DNA from: Ignavibacteria bacterium
Lineage (GTDB): Bacteria; Bacteroidota; Ignavibacteria; UBA10030; UBA6906
Assembly: GCA_029859455.1 (NCBI GenBank)
Contig: JAOUDE010000155.1
Location: 1 to 6,268, forward strand
Direction of reading: 5' to 3'
Length of the DNA stretch: 6,268 nt
Every line of letters starts with the position of its first letter. Positions within the stretch are counted from its first letter, which is position 1. Shown here in pieces: positions 6,090-6,268 of this stretch. The notes under the pieces are model-generated. The model saw nothing but the letters and a program-made list of their open reading frames with translations. It did not search any database and was not told the origin of the DNA. Made by a program: the position numbers and the translations under genes.

Positions 6090-6119
6090 GGGCGGCACCT
6101 GTGTGTCGCCCTTTTTTTT
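6090..6119 (+). terminator. Strong intrinsic terminator
   Basis: GGGCGGCAC (6090-6098) pairs with GTGTCGCCC (6103-6111), nine pairs including one G-U, around the loop CTGT. Eight T residues follow at 6112-6119. It ends the plus-strand unit 24 bases after the exported protein stop. On the minus strand the same stem is followed only by CTTTGTT, so it would be weaker but may also serve the convergent oxidoreductase gene. Confidence 0.92.
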
Positions 6120-6268
6120 ATCCCGTCGCACTCCCCATGTTGACCACAACTCTTCCGGTGACACCTCCCCTCAGGATCTGATCGATGTATGTTTGATCGA
6201 GTCCCGTAAGGGATGTCTCCGTTGCGAGGTTCTCAAGGTTGTCCGGCTTCCACTCGGTTGCCAGATGA
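6118..6268 (-). CDS. C-terminal end of a probable YhdH/YhfP-type quinone oxidoreductase / acrylyl-CoA reductase (5' part outside window)
   Basis: The minus-strand frame from the right edge encodes 49 residues ending at a TAA (6120-6118). The text LATEWKPDNLENLATETSL, then YIDQILRGGVTGRVVVN, matches the end of medium-chain dehydrogenase/reductases. In the YhdH/YhfP/AcuI group this is a conserved W-(x)n-L helix followed by an ILxGxxxGRVVV strand. These are NADPH-dependent cytoplasmic reductases acting on quinones or acrylyl-CoA-like enoyl compounds. Neither the cofactor-binding Rossmann motif nor the catalytic region is visible, so the subgroup is inferred from the tail only; another zinc-type alcohol dehydrogenase is possible. 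Its stop codon overlaps the T tract of the convergent terminator. Confidence 0.6.
   Translation of the reverse strand, partial: HLATEWKPDNLENLATETSLTGLDQTYIDQILRGGVTGRVVVNMGSATG

Noticed and set aside
1..6268. CRISPR array, insertion sequence, tRNA, riboswitch or defence system
   Set aside because: No regularly spaced repeats, transposase, terminal repeats, tRNA-like cloverleaf or defence domains were seen.

Overview
The window looks like an ordinary bacterial chromosomal housekeeping segment. It appears moderately GC-rich, is densely coded, and shows no mobile element, CRISPR array, tRNA or rRNA. The family variants suggest, without proving, a member of the Fibrobacterota-Chlorobiota-Bacteroidota (FCB) neighbourhood or a related candidate phylum. 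These variants are a ClpS of the NDD-IHTFDEVI type, a mitochondrial-type aconitase (rather than the longer IRP-like AcnA or the AcnB fold order), and a CGC-motif bacilliredoxin, a family linked to bacillithiol users.

Layout: positions 1-2237 on the minus strand hold clpS followed 27 bases later by alaS, whose 3' end is cut by the left edge. A 247-base divergent intergenic region (2238-2484) separates clpS from the plus-strand genes. It holds a striking 17-bp imperfect palindrome and a good sigma70-like promoter facing right. On the plus strand come aconitase (2485-4908), a bacilliredoxin (4954-5391), and a small exported, highly charged protein (5511-6065) that ends at a strong intrinsic terminator (about 6090-6119). 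At the right edge, convergent on the minus strand, is the last 49 residues of a probable YhdH/YhfP-type zinc-free medium-chain oxidoreductase, whose stop codon lies inside the terminator's T tract.

How the genes fit together: clpS-alaS serve protein turnover (N-degron adaptor) and translation (alanine charging). Aconitase runs the citrate-isocitrate step of the TCA cycle with an oxidant-sensitive 4Fe-4S cluster, and the bacilliredoxin behind it is a thiol-repair protein, so the pair may be a redox-linked transcription unit.

The most unusual points are the 56-residue, acid-free, Lys/Arg-rich tail on the aconitase, preceded by an A8 run and open in all three forward frames; the palindrome between clpS and acn; and the internally repeated charged exported protein. 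I see no clear evidence for a wholly new multi-gene system.
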